Notes under the pieces: model-generated
Told to the model about the DNA's origin: nothing
Seen by the model: the letters and a program-made list of their open reading frames with translations, nothing else
The model's database searches: none
Source: Curvibacter sp. CHRR-16
Lineage (GTDB): Bacteria; Pseudomonadota; Gammaproteobacteria; Burkholderiales; Burkholderiaceae_C
DNA: 64,000 bases
NCBI RefSeq assembly: GCF_018474005.1
Contig: NZ_JAHCSH010000008.1
Location: forward strand, 1-64,000
Direction of reading: 5' to 3'
Part shown: piece by piece, positions 31,417-40,832 of the stretch
Position numbering within the stretch: the stretch's first letter is position 1
How the letters are laid out: the number at the start of each line of letters is the position of its first letter
Translations under genes and position numbers: made by a program

Positions 31417-31871
31417 GAGTCGCCTTTTTTCGTCAGCCAGCAGCTGCTTCCAGTGGTGCCGCCCCATTTGCTGGGCAGAGTGGAAGTCTTGGCATCGGCT
31501 TGGGTGATGGTGTACACAAAACCCGCCATAGTCCCACTGCCTGTTGCTGTAGCAGTAAATGTGGTGCTGGTAATGCTGGAACACGCAATGGTGTAGGTCG
31601 GCTTGCTGTAACTTACCGCTGTTGTGGTGCACGGTGCGGTGGCGCTGCTGGTCGATGCGTAGGTGCGGTTGTCTTGGTAGTAGGTCTCCATCTTGGCGCG
31701 CACGGCCAAGAGCTCGTTGGTCATGCTGGCTATGTTGCCTCGCAATACGTAGTCGCTATAGGCTGGCAGAGCTACGGCAGCCAATATGCCAACAATGGCA
31801 ACCGTGATCATCACTTCAATGAGTGTGAATCCACGCGAGCGGGATGGGGTTGTGGGTGTCTGTGAGTGCAC
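31410..31871 (-). CDS. pilE: Type IV pilin PilE (GTG start)
   Basis: A 153-aa type IV pilin. There is no ATG near the class III leader; GTG at 31871 has GGAG 7-8 nt upstream and gives the leader [14 protein letters not shown], cleaved before [24 protein letters not shown] with Glu at position 5. A C-terminal Cys pair (SSCWL and the final Cys) could form the pilin D-loop. As first gene of the fimT-pilVWX-pilY1 operon it is more likely the minor PilE of the tip complex than the main fibre subunit. Promoter sequence must lie in 31872-32038, shared with the divergent kinase. Confidence 0.88.
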   Translation of the reverse strand: MHSQTPTTPSRSRGFTLIEVMITVAIVGILAAVALPAYSDYVLRGNIASMTNELLAVRAKMETYYQDNRTYASTSSATAPCTTTAVSYSKPTYTIACSSITSTTFTATATGSGTMAGFVYTITQADAKTSTLPSKWGGTTGSSCWLTKKGDSC

Positions 31872-32038
31872 TGCATACTCCGAATAAGTTGCAGACGAGT
31901 TTGGGTCTGAAGTTGGGAGCAATCTAGCATGAATCGAGGATTTCCCCCCCTTTTGTCCATTCTCGGTATACGCTTGTCGTTGATTTATCAGAGTGATCAA
32001 ACGTTTTGTCGCAACAAGTTCCACCAAAGCCCGTGCGC

Positions 32039-33703
32039 ATGGGCCGATTGCATTTTTCGCTGCAGCGCAAGCTCATGCTGGCGTTACTGGGTTTTTCCTT
32101 GTCTTTATTGCTAGGCTTTGTAGGGTTCTCTTATTGGGGCCTGCAGCGGGGGCTGAGCTCTTATGTGGCCGATGTGGAGTTGGCGCGGCTGGATTGGCTG
32201 GTTTCTCGCTTACAGAATTACTATGCGCAGCACGGCAGTTGGGCGGGCTTGCAGACGGATACCAATGCATGGCGCAGCATGGTGGATCCGCGACAGGTAC
32301 GCATGGGGCTGGCTAATAGCGGGGCCAGCCGTGATGGCTCTAGCGCCAGTGCGCAAGGTGTTGCCCAAGGTCGAGATCGCGCTCCTCCCGCACCACCGTT
32401 CTTTATTGCAATGGAGGATGGAGGGCGCCCCGATCCAGAGCGAAGGCCTCCTAACGCCCCGATGTTGCCGCCACCGAACGACGCCGGATTGAACATGCCG
32501 CAGCCGAGTGAGTTGGCTAATAGACCGCCCATGCCGCCGCCTTTTTCCATGGGGGGGCTGGAGAACCGCGATGAACCTATCCACGAACGCATCACTTTGT
32601 TGGCTGCCGATGGTGAAACGGTGCTGATCCAAGCGCAAGTACGCCAAGCGGCCGATCACCCGCCGCGCATTGCCTTGCGCCACGATGGAGAGCTGATTGG
32701 TTATTTGGCCTTACAGCCTATGACTGGCTTGTCCAAACTGGCGGGGCGCGAGTTTGTACGTGAGCAACTGGTTTTTGTTGGCTGGACAGGTTTGCTGGGG
32801 GGCGTGCTGGCGGTTGCGGTATCGTGGTGGTGGGCGCGGCGCTGGTTGATGCCCCTGCGCGACTTGATGGATGCTGCGCAAGCCGTTTCCAATGGCAAGT
32901 TGGATGCCCAAGTGCCAGTGCGCGGCAGCGATGAGTTGTCGCATTTGGTGCATACCTTCAACGCCATGACTACCAGCTTGCAGCAAACCCAGCAGCAGCA
33001 GCAGCAATGGCTGGCCGATGTTGCGCATGAGTTGCGAACCCCGTTGGCGGCTATGCGCGCCGAAATTGAGGCAATTCAAGAAGGGGTGCGACAGTTCAAT
33101 GAAGCCACTGCCAATCGCCTGCATAAGCAGGTACTGCGACTGACCGACTTGGTGGAGGACTTGCGCAAAAGCATGCAAGCCAGAGATGTTGTCAGCCCCG
33201 TGCAATACGCCCAAGTGCAGCCTTTGGAGTTGCTAGCCGACGTGCTTGAGAGCATGGGTGAGCGCATGCGCCAAGCGCACTGTGAGTGCGATCAACGTGC
33301 ATTGGATGATTTTTTGCTGCACAAGCAAGCTTTGGTTATGCAGGCTGTACCAGGGCAGTTGCAGCAGGTGTTTTTCAATGTGCTGGAAAACAGCTTGCGG
33401 TACACCACAGCGCCAGGGCGCTTGCGCGTGCAGGTTTTTCAACGGCAGAGTGATTGGCTGACGATTTTGATGGAAGATTCCCCTCCAGCGCCCCAGCCAC
33501 ACGAGTTGCCGCAGTTATTCAATCGCCTCTACCGTGGGGAAACTTCGCGCACCCGAGCCCTGGGCGGCGCGGGCTTGGGGCTGTCGATTTGCAAAAATAT
33601 CGTTAACAACCACCAAGGTACCATCACTGCTGCGTTGAGCGAACTGGGTGGTTTGTGCATTGAGATCGGTTTGCCTGTGCAACAGGTTGACCGCAATGGG
33701 TGA
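32039..33703 (+). CDS. Sensor histidine kinase, BaeS-like
   Basis: A 554-aa kinase with TM1 (about residues 13-35), a periplasmic region containing a Pro/Met-rich stretch (about 120-185, with many Pro-Pro pairs), TM2 (about 246-266), HAMP, HisKA with His330 in [10 protein letters not shown], and an ATPase domain ([20 protein letters not shown]). The G1 box reads EDSPPAP, degenerate like the DSAPG of BaeS. BaeS senses envelope stress. Start is uncertain: ATG 32039 gives a cytoplasmic tail [15 protein letters not shown] 32006 is possible. Divergent from the pil operon. Confidence 0.85.
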   Translation: MGRLHFSLQRKLMLALLGFSLSLLLGFVGFSYWGLQRGLSSYVADVELARLDWLVSRLQNYYAQHGSWAGLQTDTNAWRSMVDPRQVRMGLANSGASRDGSSASAQGVAQGRDRAPPAPPFFIAMEDGGRPDPERRPPNAPMLPPPNDAGLNMPQPSELANRPPMPPPFSMGGLENRDEPIHERITLLAADGETVLIQAQVRQAADHPPRIALRHDGELIGYLALQPMTGLSKLAGREFVREQLVFVGWTGLLGGVLAVAVSWWWARRWLMPLRDLMDAAQAVSNGKLDAQVPVRGSDELSHLVHTFNAMTTSLQQTQQQQQQWLADVAHELRTPLAAMRAEIEAIQEGVRQFNEATANRLHKQVLRLTDLVEDLRKSMQARDVVSPVQYAQVQPLELLADVLESMGERMRQAHCECDQRALDDFLLHKQALVMQAVPGQLQQVFFNVLENSLRYTTAPGRLRVQVFQRQSDWLTILMEDSPPAPQPHELPQLFNRLYRGETSRTRALGGAGLGLSICKNIVNNHQGTITAALSELGGLCIEIGLPVQQVDRNG

Positions 33704-33742
33704 GAACCAAGCAAGAGTGGACAAGAGAATAGGAATCGTCTT

Positions 33743-34435
33743 ATGCAATTTCAGAAAAAACGCTGTTTGGTCGTGGAAGATGAGCAAGATATTGCGCAAG
33801 TGCTCAGCGAATATATGGCGCACAACGGTTATGACGTGGATATGGTCTATGACGGCCAAGATGCGTTGGACAAAATTGCCGTCGAACGCTATGACATAGT
33901 GCTTCTGGATCAGATGCTGCCTACGGTGGATGGGACGGTCGTTCTGAAGAACTTGCAAAAGTTTCGCAGCAGCACCGGCATCATCATGATCACGGCCCGT
34001 GTGGAGGAGATTGATCGTTTATTGGCTTTGGAGCTTGGGGCCGATGACTACATCTGCAAACCTTTCTCGCTGCGTGAAGTGCTGGCCCGTGTGAAGGCGG
34101 TGATGCGTCGCATTCATCCCGATCCCGCTTTGCCCGTGACAACACGCCATTGGGCTCTGGATGCCAATCGCCACCGCTTACAAATCCGCGGTGCTGATGT
34201 CGATCTGACAGTTAAAGAGTTTGACTTGTTCAAAATCCTTTCCAGTAATCCAGGTCGTGTCTATTCACGCCAGCAGCTGTTGGACTTGGCTTACCCTGCA
34301 GAGCTAGACGCTAGCGAACGTGCAATCGACAGCCATGTGAAAAATCTGCGTCGCAAATTGGCCGCTGTCGATCCCTCGCGCTTGTGGATTCGCTCGGTGT
34401 ACGGCGTTGGTTTTGCTTTCGAGGACGAGGCGTAA
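33743..34435 (+). CDS. OmpR-family response regulator, BaeR-like
   Basis: A 230-aa regulator with a receiver domain (VVEDEQDIAQVL, Asp56 in LLDQMLPTVDG, ITARVEEIDRL, and CKPFSLREVLARVKAV) and a C-terminal winged helix (LTVKEFDLFKIL; ERAIDSHVKNLRRKL; IRSVYGVGFAFE). It lies 39 nt after its kinase. BaeR homologues activate efflux and envelope stress genes. No binding site was identified. It is convergent with priA. Confidence 0.9.
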   Translation: MQFQKKRCLVVEDEQDIAQVLSEYMAHNGYDVDMVYDGQDALDKIAVERYDIVLLDQMLPTVDGTVVLKNLQKFRSSTGIIMITARVEEIDRLLALELGADDYICKPFSLREVLARVKAVMRRIHPDPALPVTTRHWALDANRHRLQIRGADVDLTVKEFDLFKILSSNPGRVYSRQQLLDLAYPAELDASERAIDSHVKNLRRKLAAVDPSRLWIRSVYGVGFAFEDEA

Positions 34436-34451
34436 GTGCTGGCGCACTGGC

Positions 34452-36599
34452 TTAAATAGCTTGGGGGTCTACATCAATAGCCCAGCGCTGCAGGCCTTTG
34501 AGTGTGGCCTTGTGCGCGGGGTCTGTCCGCAATCCATGCAGGGCTTTTTGCCAATGTGTCAGGAAGTGCTGCAGCAACGGACGGGAGGCACATTCCACCA
34601 GCATTTGGGCCCGTTCTACCCCAGCGACGCGCTGCATGCTCATGGGCACTGGCGGGTATATGAACAGGCGCTCAAAGCTAGGAGCCCATCCATCCCATTG
34701 CGCCATGGTGTCTTGGGCAAAGCTGCGCGCCAGTTGTAAGAAGGCTTGGGCGGTTTCCTGCGTGCGGGCTTCGGCGCGCACCAAGGCTTGGGCGACAAAG
34801 GGCGGCATGCCTGCGCCTTCGCGCTCGTGTAGTTGCTGATTGGCAAAAGCGGGGTAGTCATGCGCTTTGAGTGCAGCGTAAAGCGGGTGGCCGGGTTGGC
34901 TGGTTTGTAACCACACTTCGCTGCGGCTGCTCAGTGCCGCGTCGCGACCAGCGCGACCGGCTGCCTGCATCAACAGGGCGAACAGACGCTCGGGCGCCCG
35001 AAAATCGCTGGAAAACAGTGCGCTATCGGGGTCAATAGCCGCCACCAAAGTAACGCGCCGAAAATCGTGCCCTTTGGCAATCATTTGCGTGCCAATTAGT
35101 ACGTCCACTTCACCGTCGTGCACGGCTTGCAGTTGTTCTTGCAAGCTGCCTTTGCGCTGGGTGGTATCCGCATCCATGCGGGCTATGCGCAGTGGGCTTC
35201 CATCGGGGCGCTGCACATCGGCCAGGGCGTCGGCCAGCAGTTCTTCGATGCGCTCGGTGCCGCGCCCCATGGGCAGTATTTCGGGGTGGTCGCAGTTGGG
35301 GCAGTGGCTGGGCACGCGCTGGGTATAGCCGCAGTGGTGGCAGCGCAGGGTGTGGTCTATTTTGTGGAATACCCGGTAGGCGCTGCAGTGCGGGCACTCG
35401 CTTTTCCAGCCACATTCGCCGCAGTAGAGCACAGGGGAATAGCCGCGCCGATTGATGAACACAATGCACTGCTCGCCGCGCAGCAGGCGTTCGCGCATGG
35501 CATCGAGTAGCTGCTTGGCAAAGACGGTGCGGCGCGGTTGCAGGTTCATATCCACCCGCCGCACCATGGGCAGCTGCTCGCCCGCGCCGATGCGCTGGGG
35601 CATTTCCAAGCGACGGTAGCGGCCGCCTTGCTCTGGCGGGCGACTGTGGTACCAGCTCTCCAACGAGGGGGTGGCCGATCCGAGGATGATTTTGGCGCCC
35701 AATTGGCGGGCGCGGTAAATGGCCAGATCGCGCGCTGAGTAGCGGGCGCCGTCGGCACTTTTGTAGCTGGGGTCGTGTTCTTCATCGACCACGATCAAGC
35801 GCAAGTTCGGCATGCTGGCCATGGCCGCCATGCGCGTTCCCACCACAATGCGGGCGAGGCCTTGGTGCGCAGCCAGCCAGCCTTGCAAGCGCTGTGCGGG
35901 CGTCAGGTCGCTGTGCAAGCTAACTACGCCCTCAGCGCCTATGCTGGAGACAAAGCGCTCTTGCACACGCGCCATCAACTGCGGGGTGAGATTGATTTCC
36001 GGCACCATCAGGAGCACTTGGGCTTGCGGGTCGGCATCGAGCACGGCCTGCATGCAGCGCAGGTACACCTCGGTTTTGCCACTGCCGGTAGCGCCAAATA
36101 ACAGAAATGGCCCGCTTTCTTGCTGCACGGCCTCCACCGCACTGGCCTGTTCTGGCGTGAGCGTGGGCAGTTGCACAGGCGCGGATGGAGCGCTGTGCTT
36201 GGATTGCGGGGCTGCCTGTTTACTGGCTTGTTTGGCTGCGCGCTGCTGGCGGCGTTCCCATTGCTCCAGCGTCAGGGCCCGCAGCGGTCCGGGCAGAGCG
36301 GCCAAGGCCATTTCCCCTATAGAGCGTTGGTAGTACTGAGCCGCAAATTCCAGCAGTTGCAGCCAATCCATCGTCAGCGGGGGCAAGCCAGGCAACACAG
36401 CGCTGATGGGTTTTAGTTTATGGATATCCCAATCGCCTGTGGGCGCTTGGTGCCATACCACCCCCACGGTTTGCCGTGCGCCCAGTGGTACGTGTACCAG
36501 TGTGCCCGCAGGCAGGGCACAGGGATGCGTGTAGGTGAGCACCGAGCCTAATTGGGCGTAGGCGGGGGTGTGCACCAAAACTGACAGCGTGGCGTCCAT
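34452..36599 (-). CDS. priA: Primosomal protein N' (replication restart helicase PriA)
   Basis: A 715-aa protein with the N-terminal 3'-DNA-binding domain (LVHVPLGARQTVGVVW), Walker A (LFGATGSGKTEVYLRCM), DEEHD box, and the eight-cysteine zinc region (CGECGWKSECPHC, then CHHCGY and CPNC). PriA rebuilds the replisome at stalled forks. ATG 36599 (MDATLSVLVHTPAY) is preferred to a TTG at 36623. A perfect DnaA box lies upstream at 36672-36680. Confidence 0.95.
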   Translation of the reverse strand: MDATLSVLVHTPAYAQLGSVLTYTHPCALPAGTLVHVPLGARQTVGVVWHQAPTGDWDIHKLKPISAVLPGLPPLTMDWLQLLEFAAQYYQRSIGEMALAALPGPLRALTLEQWERRQQRAAKQASKQAAPQSKHSAPSAPVQLPTLTPEQASAVEAVQQESGPFLLFGATGSGKTEVYLRCMQAVLDADPQAQVLLMVPEINLTPQLMARVQERFVSSIGAEGVVSLHSDLTPAQRLQGWLAAHQGLARIVVGTRMAAMASMPNLRLIVVDEEHDPSYKSADGARYSARDLAIYRARQLGAKIILGSATPSLESWYHSRPPEQGGRYRRLEMPQRIGAGEQLPMVRRVDMNLQPRRTVFAKQLLDAMRERLLRGEQCIVFINRRGYSPVLYCGECGWKSECPHCSAYRVFHKIDHTLRCHHCGYTQRVPSHCPNCDHPEILPMGRGTERIEELLADALADVQRPDGSPLRIARMDADTTQRKGSLQEQLQAVHDGEVDVLIGTQMIAKGHDFRRVTLVAAIDPDSALFSSDFRAPERLFALLMQAAGRAGRDAALSSRSEVWLQTSQPGHPLYAALKAHDYPAFANQQLHEREGAGMPPFVAQALVRAEARTQETAQAFLQLARSFAQDTMAQWDGWAPSFERLFIYPPVPMSMQRVAGVERAQMLVECASRPLLQHFLTHWQKALHGLRTDPAHKATLKGLQRWAIDVDPQAI

Positions 36600-36923
36600 C
36601 TTCAATGTTTGCTCGTACAACAAGGGCTAAGTGCTTGATTTTCCATGTTTGTGGCACTCATCCAAAGAATCTGTGGATAACTTTGTTGATAGAGTTGGGA
36701 TGAAGGCCGCCAAGCCTTGCAAATCAAGGCTTTCATTAGCTTGCCTAGAAAATTAGCAAAAAATGAAATCCTTATAAATCAATAACTTAGGCTTGCTATG
36801 GCTTTTGTAGCGCATATCCCCCATTTGAGGGATTGCACGCACGCCGCTTACCTTGATTTGTGCATAAGTGAGCATTGTTTGGCCTGTCATGCCCCAAATT
36901 TGTGGTAGGCAACATCGCTGTGC
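36600..36923. other. Intergenic region between hemE and priA
   Basis: A 324-nt AT-rich stretch with no credible gene. It contains a perfect DnaA box on the minus strand (TTATCCACA, 36672-36680), and an 8-bp perfect hairpin AAGCCTTG (36712-36719)/CAAGGCTT (36725-36732) that may follow the hemE message but has no T-tract. It must also hold the priA promoter. Nothing else stands out. Confidence 0.6.
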
Positions 36924-38078
36924 TCAGGTCTGGGGCGTTGCGCCTGCGCGTAGCACTCGGGAATGGCTGTGCACGGCTTGCACCAGTGCTGCCACATGCT
37001 CTGGCGGGGTGTATTGGCTGATGCCGTGGCCGAGGTTGAATATGTGGGTCGGGCCGCAGCCACTGCCTTGGTAGGGCGAGCCAAAGCTGTCCAATACAGC
37101 GCGCACTTGGGTGGCAATCGCCTCGGGCGGAGCAAACAACACATTGGGGTCGATATTGCCTTGCAGCGCTTTGCCGGGGGCGTTTTCCTTGCCACCTACC
37201 AATGCGCGGGCGTGGCCCAAGTTCACCGTCCAGTCCAAGCCCAGCACATCGCAGTCCAAGCCCGCCATGTCACCCAACCACAGGCCGCCGCCTTTGGTGA
37301 ACACAATGCGCGGTATGGTCTCGCCCTGCGGGCCATAGCGTTTGAGTTGGGCTAGCACGCGTTCTGTATAGGCCAAGCTGAATGTTTGGAACGCCCCATC
37401 GGCCAGCACACCGCCCCAGCTATCAAACACCATCACCGCTTGGGCTCCGGCGTCTATCTGTGCGTTCAGGTAGGCGGCCACTGCATCGGCATTCACAAGC
37501 AAAATGCGATGCATCAGGTCGGGGCGGCTGTAGAGCATGGTTTTCACGTGCCGGTAGTCGTCACTGCCCGCGCCTTCCACCATGTAGCAGGCCAACGTCC
37601 AAGGGCTGCCGCTAAATCCAATCAGCGGTACACGGCCTTTGCCATCCACTGTCAATGCCTTGCGGATGCTGCTGACGGCATCAAACACATAGCGCAGCTT
37701 GTCCATGTCGGGTACGGCCAGTTCTGCTACGGCGGCCTCATCGCGCACCGATTTGGCAAAACGCGGGCCTTCTCCTTGGGCAAAAGACAGGCCAAGCCCC
37801 ATTGCATCGGGTACGGTCAGGATGTCGCTGAACAAAATCGCCGCGTCCAGTGGATAGCGTTCTAACGGTTGCAGCGTCACTTCGGTGGCGTAGTCCGGGT
37901 TGGTCGCCAAGCCCATAAAGCTGCCCGCTTTGGCCCGTGTGGCGCAGTACTCTGGTAGATAACGCCCCGCTTGCCGCATCAACCACAGGGGGGTGTAAGG
38001 CGTGGCTTGGCGCAGACAGGCTTGTAAAAAAGTGGGGTTGTGAAGATTGGCGAAAGTGTTGGGCTTGATCTCGGTCAT
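36924..38078 (-). CDS. hemE: Uroporphyrinogen decarboxylase
   Basis: A 384-aa HemE. The N-terminal signature [15 protein letters not shown] and the second signature [16 protein letters not shown] are present, as is the Asp of [15 protein letters not shown]. It converts uroporphyrinogen III to coproporphyrinogen III in haem synthesis. ATG 38078 ([12 protein letters not shown]) is chosen over a longer frame from 38144 with unconserved residues. No neighbouring haem genes are present. Confidence 0.96.
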   Translation of the reverse strand: MTEIKPNTFANLHNPTFLQACLRQATPYTPLWLMRQAGRYLPEYCATRAKAGSFMGLATNPDYATEVTLQPLERYPLDAAILFSDILTVPDAMGLGLSFAQGEGPRFAKSVRDEAAVAELAVPDMDKLRYVFDAVSSIRKALTVDGKGRVPLIGFSGSPWTLACYMVEGAGSDDYRHVKTMLYSRPDLMHRILLVNADAVAAYLNAQIDAGAQAVMVFDSWGGVLADGAFQTFSLAYTERVLAQLKRYGPQGETIPRIVFTKGGGLWLGDMAGLDCDVLGLDWTVNLGHARALVGGKENAPGKALQGNIDPNVLFAPPEAIATQVRAVLDSFGSPYQGSGCGPTHIFNLGHGISQYTPPEHVAALVQAVHSHSRVLRAGATPQT

Positions 38079-38329
38079 GCGGGGATTGTCGCAGGGCCAT
38101 GGGCACAGCGGCAGCCCTAGCGCTGACTTGTTGTCGGAGATCAAGGGCGTAAGTACTTCTGCTGATCTATGGGGTGTGGCAGAATGCTTAGCTACTTGCT
38201 AATGGGGTAACACCCCCGACCAATATATTCAAAGAGCTTACTGACTGTGCAACAGCACGGCGGTAGCGTGGGTAAAAGATTTTTTGATAAGGTCGGAAAG
38301 TGCATTTAACCCCGCATTAAAAGACTCTC
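38079..38329 (+). promoter_or_regulatory. Promoter and leader of the polysaccharide operon
   Basis: A 251-nt region divergent between hemE and gmd. AATATATT at 38222-38229 looks like a -10 region, but no matching -35 at the right distance is clear (TTGCTA, 38196-38201, is too far). The ops element at 38259-38270 lies about 30 nt downstream and 60 nt before gmd, a suitable distance for an untranslated leader. The wider 39-bp JUMPstart sequence is not conserved beyond its ops core. Confidence 0.55.
38259..38270 (+). promoter_or_regulatory. ops element (RfaH recruitment site)
   Basis: GGCGGTAGCGTG matches the enterobacterial ops core (GGCGGTAGNNT) at every fixed position and is identical to the core of the E. 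coli O-antigen JUMPstart. Flanking bases form an inverted repeat CACG (38256-38259)/CGTG (38267-38270), so the non-template strand could form the small hairpin that RfaH recognises on paused polymerase. It is in the right strand and place, in the leader of a 19-kb polysaccharide operon, and rfaH is in the same window. Confidence 0.82.
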
Positions 38330-39457
38330 ATGCCCAATCAAAAAACTGCTTTGATCACCGGCGTTACCGGTCAAGATGGCTCCTATCTGGCTGAGTTCTT
38401 ACTAGAAAAGGACTACATAGTGCATGGTATCAAACGCCGTGCGAGCCTTTTCAACACCGCCCGAGTGGATCATCTGTATCAAGATCCCCACATTAATCAC
38501 CGTAACTTCGTGCTGCATTACGGTGACCTCACTGATACCAGCAACTTGGTGCGAATCCTCCAGCAAGTGCAACCGGATGAGGTCTATAACTTGGGTGCGC
38601 AAAGCCACGTGGCCGTAAGCTTCGAGAGCCCTGAGTACACTGCTGATGTGGATGCCATAGGTACGCTTCGCTTACTCGAAGCGATACGCATTCTGGGTTT
38701 CGAGAAAAAGACGCGCTTTTACCAAGCTTCGACCAGCGAGCTCTATGGTTTGGTGCAGGAAATTCCGCAGAAAGAGACAACGCCTTTCTATCCACGTAGT
38801 CCGTACGGTGTGGCGAAGCTCTACGCCTACTGGATTACGGTGAACTACCGTGAGTCCTACGGCATATACGCTTGCAACGGCATTTTGTTCAACCATGAGA
38901 GCCCTCGCCGTGGTGAAACCTTTGTTACACGCAAGATCACGCGCGGCCTGTGCAATATTGCCCAAGGCCTTGAGCAATGTCTCTACATGGGCAATATGGA
39001 TGCTTTGCGGGACTGGGGGCATGCCAAAGATTATGTGCGGATGCAGTGGATGATGCTGCAGCAGGATGCGCCGAAGGACTATGTGATTGCCACGGGTGTG
39101 CAGTACAGCGTACGTCAGTTCATTGAGAAGAGCGCGGCGCAACTCGGTGTGAGTTTGCGCTTTGAGGGGCAAGGAGTGGACGAGTGCGCTGTGGTAGCCG
39201 CCATTGCAGGCGATAAGGCACCAGCGCTCAAGGTGGGTGATGTGGTCGTGCGTGTGGATCCACACTACTTTCGTCCGGCAGAAGTTGAGACCCTGCTCGG
39301 AGACCCCAGTCTGGCCAAAAAGGATCTGGGCTGGGTGCCGCAGATTACCTTGGATGAGATGGTGCAGGAAATGGTCGCGCATGATTTGGACCGTGCTCAG
39401 CAGCACGCACTGCTAAAGCAGCACGGCTACGCTGTCCAGGTAAGTAAGGAAAACTAA
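38330..39457 (+). CDS. gmd: GDP-mannose 4,6-dehydratase
   Basis: A 375-aa SDR enzyme that converts GDP-D-mannose to GDP-4-keto-6-deoxymannose. The nucleotide-binding loop [14 protein letters not shown], the [13 protein letters not shown] region, ASTSELYG and the catalytic [10 protein letters not shown] (Tyr-x3-Lys) are intact. Length matches the family. It is first in the operon and feeds fcl, which follows after 2 nt. GDP-mannose synthesis genes (manB, manC) are not in the window. A shorter paralogue is at 48765. Confidence 0.95.
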   Translation: MPNQKTALITGVTGQDGSYLAEFLLEKDYIVHGIKRRASLFNTARVDHLYQDPHINHRNFVLHYGDLTDTSNLVRILQQVQPDEVYNLGAQSHVAVSFESPEYTADVDAIGTLRLLEAIRILGFEKKTRFYQASTSELYGLVQEIPQKETTPFYPRSPYGVAKLYAYWITVNYRESYGIYACNGILFNHESPRRGETFVTRKITRGLCNIAQGLEQCLYMGNMDALRDWGHAKDYVRMQWMMLQQDAPKDYVIATGVQYSVRQFIEKSAAQLGVSLRFEGQGVDECAVVAAIAGDKAPALKVGDVVVRVDPHYFRPAEVETLLGDPSLAKKDLGWVPQITLDEMVQEMVAHDLDRAQQHALLKQHGYAVQVSKEN

Positions 39458-39459
39458 GC

Positions 39460-40425
39460 GTGAAAAACAAAAAAATCTATGTGGCGGGCCATCGCGGTAT
39501 GGTGGGACGAGCCATTATTCGCGTACTACTAGATCAAGGCGTTGAGCTTTCACAAATCGTTACGCGTACACATTCGGAATTGGATTTGATCGATCAATCC
39601 GCTGTTGAGGGCTTTTTTGCTTCTGAGCGACCGGATCAAGTCTATTTGGCGGCGGCCAAAGTCGGTGGCATCCATGCCAACAACACATTTCCCGCCGAAT
39701 TCATCTACGAGAATTTGATGGTGCAAGCCAACGTGATTCACGCTGCGCATCGTCATAACGTTCAGCAATTGCTGTTTCTCGGGTCCAGTTGTATCTATCC
39801 AAAACTGGTTCCTCAGCCGATGGCCGAAACCGCCCTATTGACAGGGCCTCTTGAGCCAACCAACGAGCCATATGCGATTGCCAAGATTGCCGGTATCAAA
39901 ATTTGCGAGAGTTATAATCGTCAATATGGGCGTGACTACCGTAGCGTTATGCCCACAAATCTTTATGGCCCGGGCGATAACTACCACCCAGAAAACAGCC
40001 ATGTAGTGCCGGCCTTAATCCGGCGATTTCATGAGGCGAAGGTGTCGGCGGCACCCGAAGTCACGATTTGGGGGAGCGGCTCGCCGCGACGTGAGTTCCT
40101 ATATGTGGAAGACATGGCCAAAGCGAGTGTCTTCGTCATGAATCTTGCTCCCGAGGTTTATCAAGAGCAGGTTCAACCCCAGCTTAGCCTGATCAATGTC
40201 GGTTTTGGTTCCGATGTGACGATTGCTGAGCTTGCACAGACTGTGGCACGTGTCATTGGATACCAAGGACGCATTGTCTTTGATGCCACGAAGCCAGACG
40301 GGACTCCGCGTAAGTTGATGGATTCTTCTCGCTTGCTTGCCATGGGGTGGAAGCCTTCTGTCGACTTAGAGCAGGGCTTGGCCTTGGCGTATGAGGACAT
40401 GCAGCATGGGATGCGCGGGCAATGA
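39460..40425 (+). CDS. fcl: GDP-L-fucose synthase (GTG start)
   Basis: A 321-aa bifunctional 3,5-epimerase/4-reductase that finishes GDP-L-fucose from the gmd product. Motifs: [21 protein letters not shown] (catalytic Ser and Cys), [10 protein letters not shown] (Tyr-x3-Lys), and the [17 protein letters not shown] segment with the catalytic His. GTG 39460 lies 2 nt after gmd with AAGGAAA upstream. Its TGA overlaps the ATG of the broken ugd copy. Confidence 0.95.
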   Translation: MKNKKIYVAGHRGMVGRAIIRVLLDQGVELSQIVTRTHSELDLIDQSAVEGFFASERPDQVYLAAAKVGGIHANNTFPAEFIYENLMVQANVIHAAHRHNVQQLLFLGSSCIYPKLVPQPMAETALLTGPLEPTNEPYAIAKIAGIKICESYNRQYGRDYRSVMPTNLYGPGDNYHPENSHVVPALIRRFHEAKVSAAPEVTIWGSGSPRREFLYVEDMAKASVFVMNLAPEVYQEQVQPQLSLINVGFGSDVTIAELAQTVARVIGYQGRIVFDATKPDGTPRKLMDSSRLLAMGWKPSVDLEQGLALAYEDMQHGMRGQ

Positions 40426-40825
40426 AAGTTACCATTGGGGGGGTATGTGGGTCTAATGACGGGTGCTTGTTTGGCTGAATCGGGTAATTTGGTTTTTTTT
40501 CTGAGTGTAGACCAGCGCAAGATCGACGTGCTCAATCAAGGCGGCATCCCGATTTTTGAACTAGGCCAGAAGGAGATTGTTGAGCGTAACCACGTTGACG
40601 GGCGCTTGCTTTTTTTCAACCGATGTGCGGTCTATGGATGCTCTAAGTGAGGCCGATGGCTTGATCATCATGATCGAATGCACGGCTTATCGTAGCCCTG
40701 ACTTCCCAGCAATTAAGTCGGTTCTGAGTTCGCCAGTGATTTTTGTTGGGCGCAACCTCTATGACCCATCGGAAATGATGCGTAATGGCTTTACTTACTT
40801 CGGCGTCGGTCGTCGAGGTGCTTGA
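40422..40825 (+). pseudogene. Remnant of UDP-glucose 6-dehydrogenase
   Basis: The ATG overlaps the fcl stop as in a normal operon gene. The text reads MKVTI, then after one frameshift at a G7 tract [16 protein letters not shown] and [18 protein letters not shown], then after a second shift at a T7 tract STDV, and then jumps to the C-terminal family block YRSPDFPAIK and VIFVGRNLYDP. About 300 central residues, including the catalytic Cys region, are missing. This is a decayed UDP-glucose (Ugd/TuaD-type) dehydrogenase with two homopolymer indels and a large internal deletion. It cannot make UDP-glucuronate. Confidence 0.88.
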
Positions 40826-40832
40826 GTCATCT

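Noticed and set aside
40435-40650. Short independent gene in the ugd remnant
   Set aside because: Its product is only the N-terminal part of UDP-glucose dehydrogenase and continues in another frame, so it is part of the pseudogene.
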